A stretch of DNA of 7,869 bases, taken from the NCBI GenBank assembly GCA_949285775.1, contig CASEAD010000062.1:1-7869 (forward strand). The letters run 5' to 3'. A program made the position numbers and the translations under genes. Within the stretch, counting starts at the first letter, position 1; every line of letters begins with the position of its first letter. Shown in pieces: positions 6,676 to 7,869 of the stretch. This DNA comes from an uncultured bacterium (GTDB lineage Bacteria > Bacillota_I > Bacilli_A > RF39 > UBA660). The notes under the pieces were generated by a model, which worked only from the letters and a program-made list of their open reading frames with translations, was not told the DNA's origin and searched no databases.

Positions 6676-7242
6676 ATGTCTTGTGAGTATTATGAATTTC
6701 AAAGCAATCTATTTTCTGGAGATTATTGGTGCAAAAAAAAGAACTGCCGTGTATCAGATGACAACTATTATAGATATTGTAGAGATTATAATTACAGTGA
6801 ATGCTCAATCTATAAAGCTAAAGAAAGTAGTGTGTGTTTTATTACTACTATCGCCTGCCAAATATTAGGTATAAATGATGATAATCCACTTCTAAATAAC
6901 CTAAGAAACTTTAGAAATAACATACTTCAAAAAAATCTAACTTATTATAATATCCTAAAAGAATATGATACCATAGGCCCATTAATAGCAGATTGCATCA
7001 TAAATGATAAAGATAAAGAAACACTAGCCCAAAATATTTATCAAAAAGCCCTTATCCCTATCAATAACCTAATATTGAATAATGAGTATGATACCGCTAT
7101 CGAAAAATATTACATACTAACACTATTACTAATTAACTATTATGGCCTAAAACATGAATATAACCACACTAAAGATAATAACTATAACTATGAAAACTTT
7201 AATCCATCTTTAGCAGGACATGGAAGAGTAAAGAGAATATAA
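6676..7242 (+). CDS. Cys-rich protein with CFI-box-like motif, unknown function
   Basis: A 188-residue soluble protein. The N-terminal 50 residues are Cys- and Tyr-rich (C3, C19, C24, C35, C43) and could bind zinc or an iron-sulfur cluster. Then comes CFITTIAC (54-61) followed by a Leu/Arg/Phe segment NNLRNFRNNIL (74-84), the pattern of the CFI-box domain (CFI-T-A then LR-FRD-L) known from small bacterial and archaeal proteins of unclear role. The rest (about 86-165) looks helical, and the C-terminus GHGRVKRI is basic. I know Firmicutes proteins of this layout but no function for them. The ATG at 6676 follows AGAAGGA by 5 bases. It has its own promoter, so it need not belong to the van cluster, although no terminator separates it from the racemase. 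Its stop directly abuts the stop of the opposing gene. Confidence 0.8.
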   Translation: MSCEYYEFQSNLFSGDYWCKKKNCRVSDDNYYRYCRDYNYSECSIYKAKESSVCFITTIACQILGINDDNPLLNNLRNFRNNILQKNLTYYNILKEYDTIGPLIADCIINDKDKETLAQNIYQKALIPINNLILNNEYDTAIEKYYILTLLLINYYGLKHEYNHTKDNNYNYENFNPSLAGHGRVKRI

Positions 7243-7617
7243 CTATAACACTGAAGGATTATTCGCACTACTAGACTTAACTTGAAAATATAAAAGTAAC
7301 GATATCCCTGTCACTACTAATACACTACCAATAAACCTAACCTCATCTAAAGAACAATCTTTATTTAATTCCCTTAAATACTTAACCCTCTTATAATTCC
7401 TATATGCAAAATATAAATAAACCCAAAAAGAAACAAATACCGTAAACGTAAATATCTTCTTAGCCCTTATATCTTCATTAGTATCATTATAAGTATAATA
7501 TTTTTTCTCTAACTCATCCCCAGAAATATTTAAAATAGCAAGTATAATAAATATCCCCCATAGCATCTCATCAATCTTTAACTCACTTATTTTTTTATTA
7601 TCAACTTTATTACCCAT
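7243..7617 (-). CDS. Small membrane protein of unknown function
   Basis: A 124-residue protein with hydrophobic segments at about 19-33, 54-73 and 93-112, likely three membrane crossings. Between the first two lies a charged Lys/Asp/Glu/Tyr-rich stretch (35-53), and the C-terminus ends in KSSSANNPSVL. The MGNKV opening and the EMLWGIFIIL segment (17-26) recall uncharacterised small membrane proteins of Firmicutes; no function can be assigned. The ATG at 7617 has no visible ribosome site: upstream on the minus strand is TATTAT (7628-7623) only 5 bases before the ATG, which could be the -10 of a leaderless transcript, but no matching -35 is seen. The gene converges on the CFI-box gene with no bases between the two stop codons. 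Confidence 0.7.
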   Translation of the reverse strand: MGNKVDNKKISELKIDEMLWGIFIILAILNISGDELEKKYYTYNDTNEDIRAKKIFTFTVFVSFWVYLYFAYRNYKRVKYLRELNKDCSLDEVRFIGSVLVVTGISLLLYFQVKSSSANNPSVL

Positions 7618-7665
7618 ACTAAATAATATGTATTAAAAATATAAAATAATTTCTATTATTACTAA

Positions 7666-7695
7666 TTGACTAAACACTCTAAATTTTGCTATTCT
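7666..7695 (+). promoter_or_regulatory. Promoter for the small hydrophobic ORF
   Basis: TTGACT (7666-7671) and TATTCT (7690-7695) are 18 bases apart, with TG at 7687-7688 making an extended -10. The TGCTATTCT block resembles TGCTATTAT of the promoter at 6642. Transcription would start near 7702, just before the ribosome site AGGAG at 7707-7711. Confidence 0.55.
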
Positions 7696-7721
7696 CTAAA
7701 TAAAGTAGGAGTTGGTTAGTT

Positions 7722-7811
7722 ATGTTATTATTAATAGTTATTTTAATTTGTCTTATTATTTACTTATCAATAAATAACAACGATTTAAAACTTGTTTTCA
7801 TAGTGCCATAA
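7722..7811 (+). CDS. 29-residue hydrophobic peptide
   Basis: A short open frame whose product begins with MLLLIVILICLIIYLSINNN and ends KLVFIVP: one membrane helix (residues 1-16) and a short polar tail. The support is its position: promoter at 7666-7695, then AGGAG (7707-7711) 10 bases before the ATG. It is either a genuine small membrane protein, a toxin-like peptide, or the truncated start of a longer former gene. The TAA at 7809-7811 is followed by 58 bases to the window end, in which I see no gene or clear hairpin. It does not resemble a family I can name. Confidence 0.45.
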   Translation: MLLLIVILICLIIYLSINNNDLKLVFIVP

Positions 7812-7869
7812 TTTAGAAGTAAAAATAAAATTTTGATCCAAACAAACAAAAGAATGACATTTTCTCTAC

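Noticed and set aside
6683..6868. 61-residue plus-strand open frame
   Set aside because: Inside the CFI-box gene in another frame; that gene has the promoter, ribosome site and recognisable motif.
7618..7665. AT-rich inverted repeats (AATAAT...ATTATT) between the last two genes
   Set aside because: Simple A/T runs match by chance at this composition; no tight stem or T-run placement supports a terminator.
1..7869. CRISPR array, tRNA, rRNA or insertion sequence
   Set aside because: No regularly spaced repeats, no tRNA-like GC-rich folded segment, and no transposase-like frame or terminal repeats were seen.

Overview
The window is a strongly AT-rich piece of a Firmicutes/Mollicutes-like genome, probably a low-GC gut or host-associated member of the Bacilli/Clostridia. 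This rests on the gene families seen (XRE regulator with membrane tail, VanW, VanG-type ligase, VanT), Bacillota-type Shine-Dalgarno sites (AAAGGAG, GAGGTGA) and TTGACA/TATAAT promoters. All tryptophans are coded TGG and all ten stops are TAA or TAG, so nothing points to TGA recoding.

Layout. 3-713 (+): membrane-anchored XRE-type regulator. 808-1344 (-): MntP/YtaF-like small membrane transporter with its own AT-only terminator. 1345-1463: divergent intergenic region with two perfect inverted repeats, one enclosing an extended -10 promoter. 1464-2483 (+): two-TM membrane protein of unrecognised function ending in a strong hairpin terminator. 2541-6620 (+): the core of the window, a promoter followed by vanW, vanG and a VanT split into two overlapping frames. 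6676-7242 (+): a Cys-rich CFI-box protein with its own consensus promoter. 7243-7617 (-): a small membrane protein whose stop codon abuts that of the preceding gene. 7722-7811 (+): a 29-residue hydrophobic peptide with a promoter and a ribosome site.

How the genes work together. VanT-type proteins import L-serine (membrane half) and racemise it to D-serine (PLP half), and VanG-type ligases join D-Ala to D-Ser. The three-gene cluster therefore looks like a machine for making peptidoglycan precursors ending in D-Ala-D-Ser, the basis of low-level vancomycin resistance. It lacks the usual regulators (vanR/S/U) and the precursor-trimming enzymes (vanXY, vanY), at least in this window. This suggests either a stripped constitutive cluster or a housekeeping pathway in which D-Ser termini are normal.

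The most notable point is vanT. The membrane half and the racemase half are in different frames, overlap by 122 bases, and are joined at an A6 run. A one-base change there would restore a single protein of about 715 residues, close to the length I recall for VanT. Either the gene is truly split (the racemase ATG has a ribosome site), or it is expressed by slippage, or the A-run is a mutation or assembly error.
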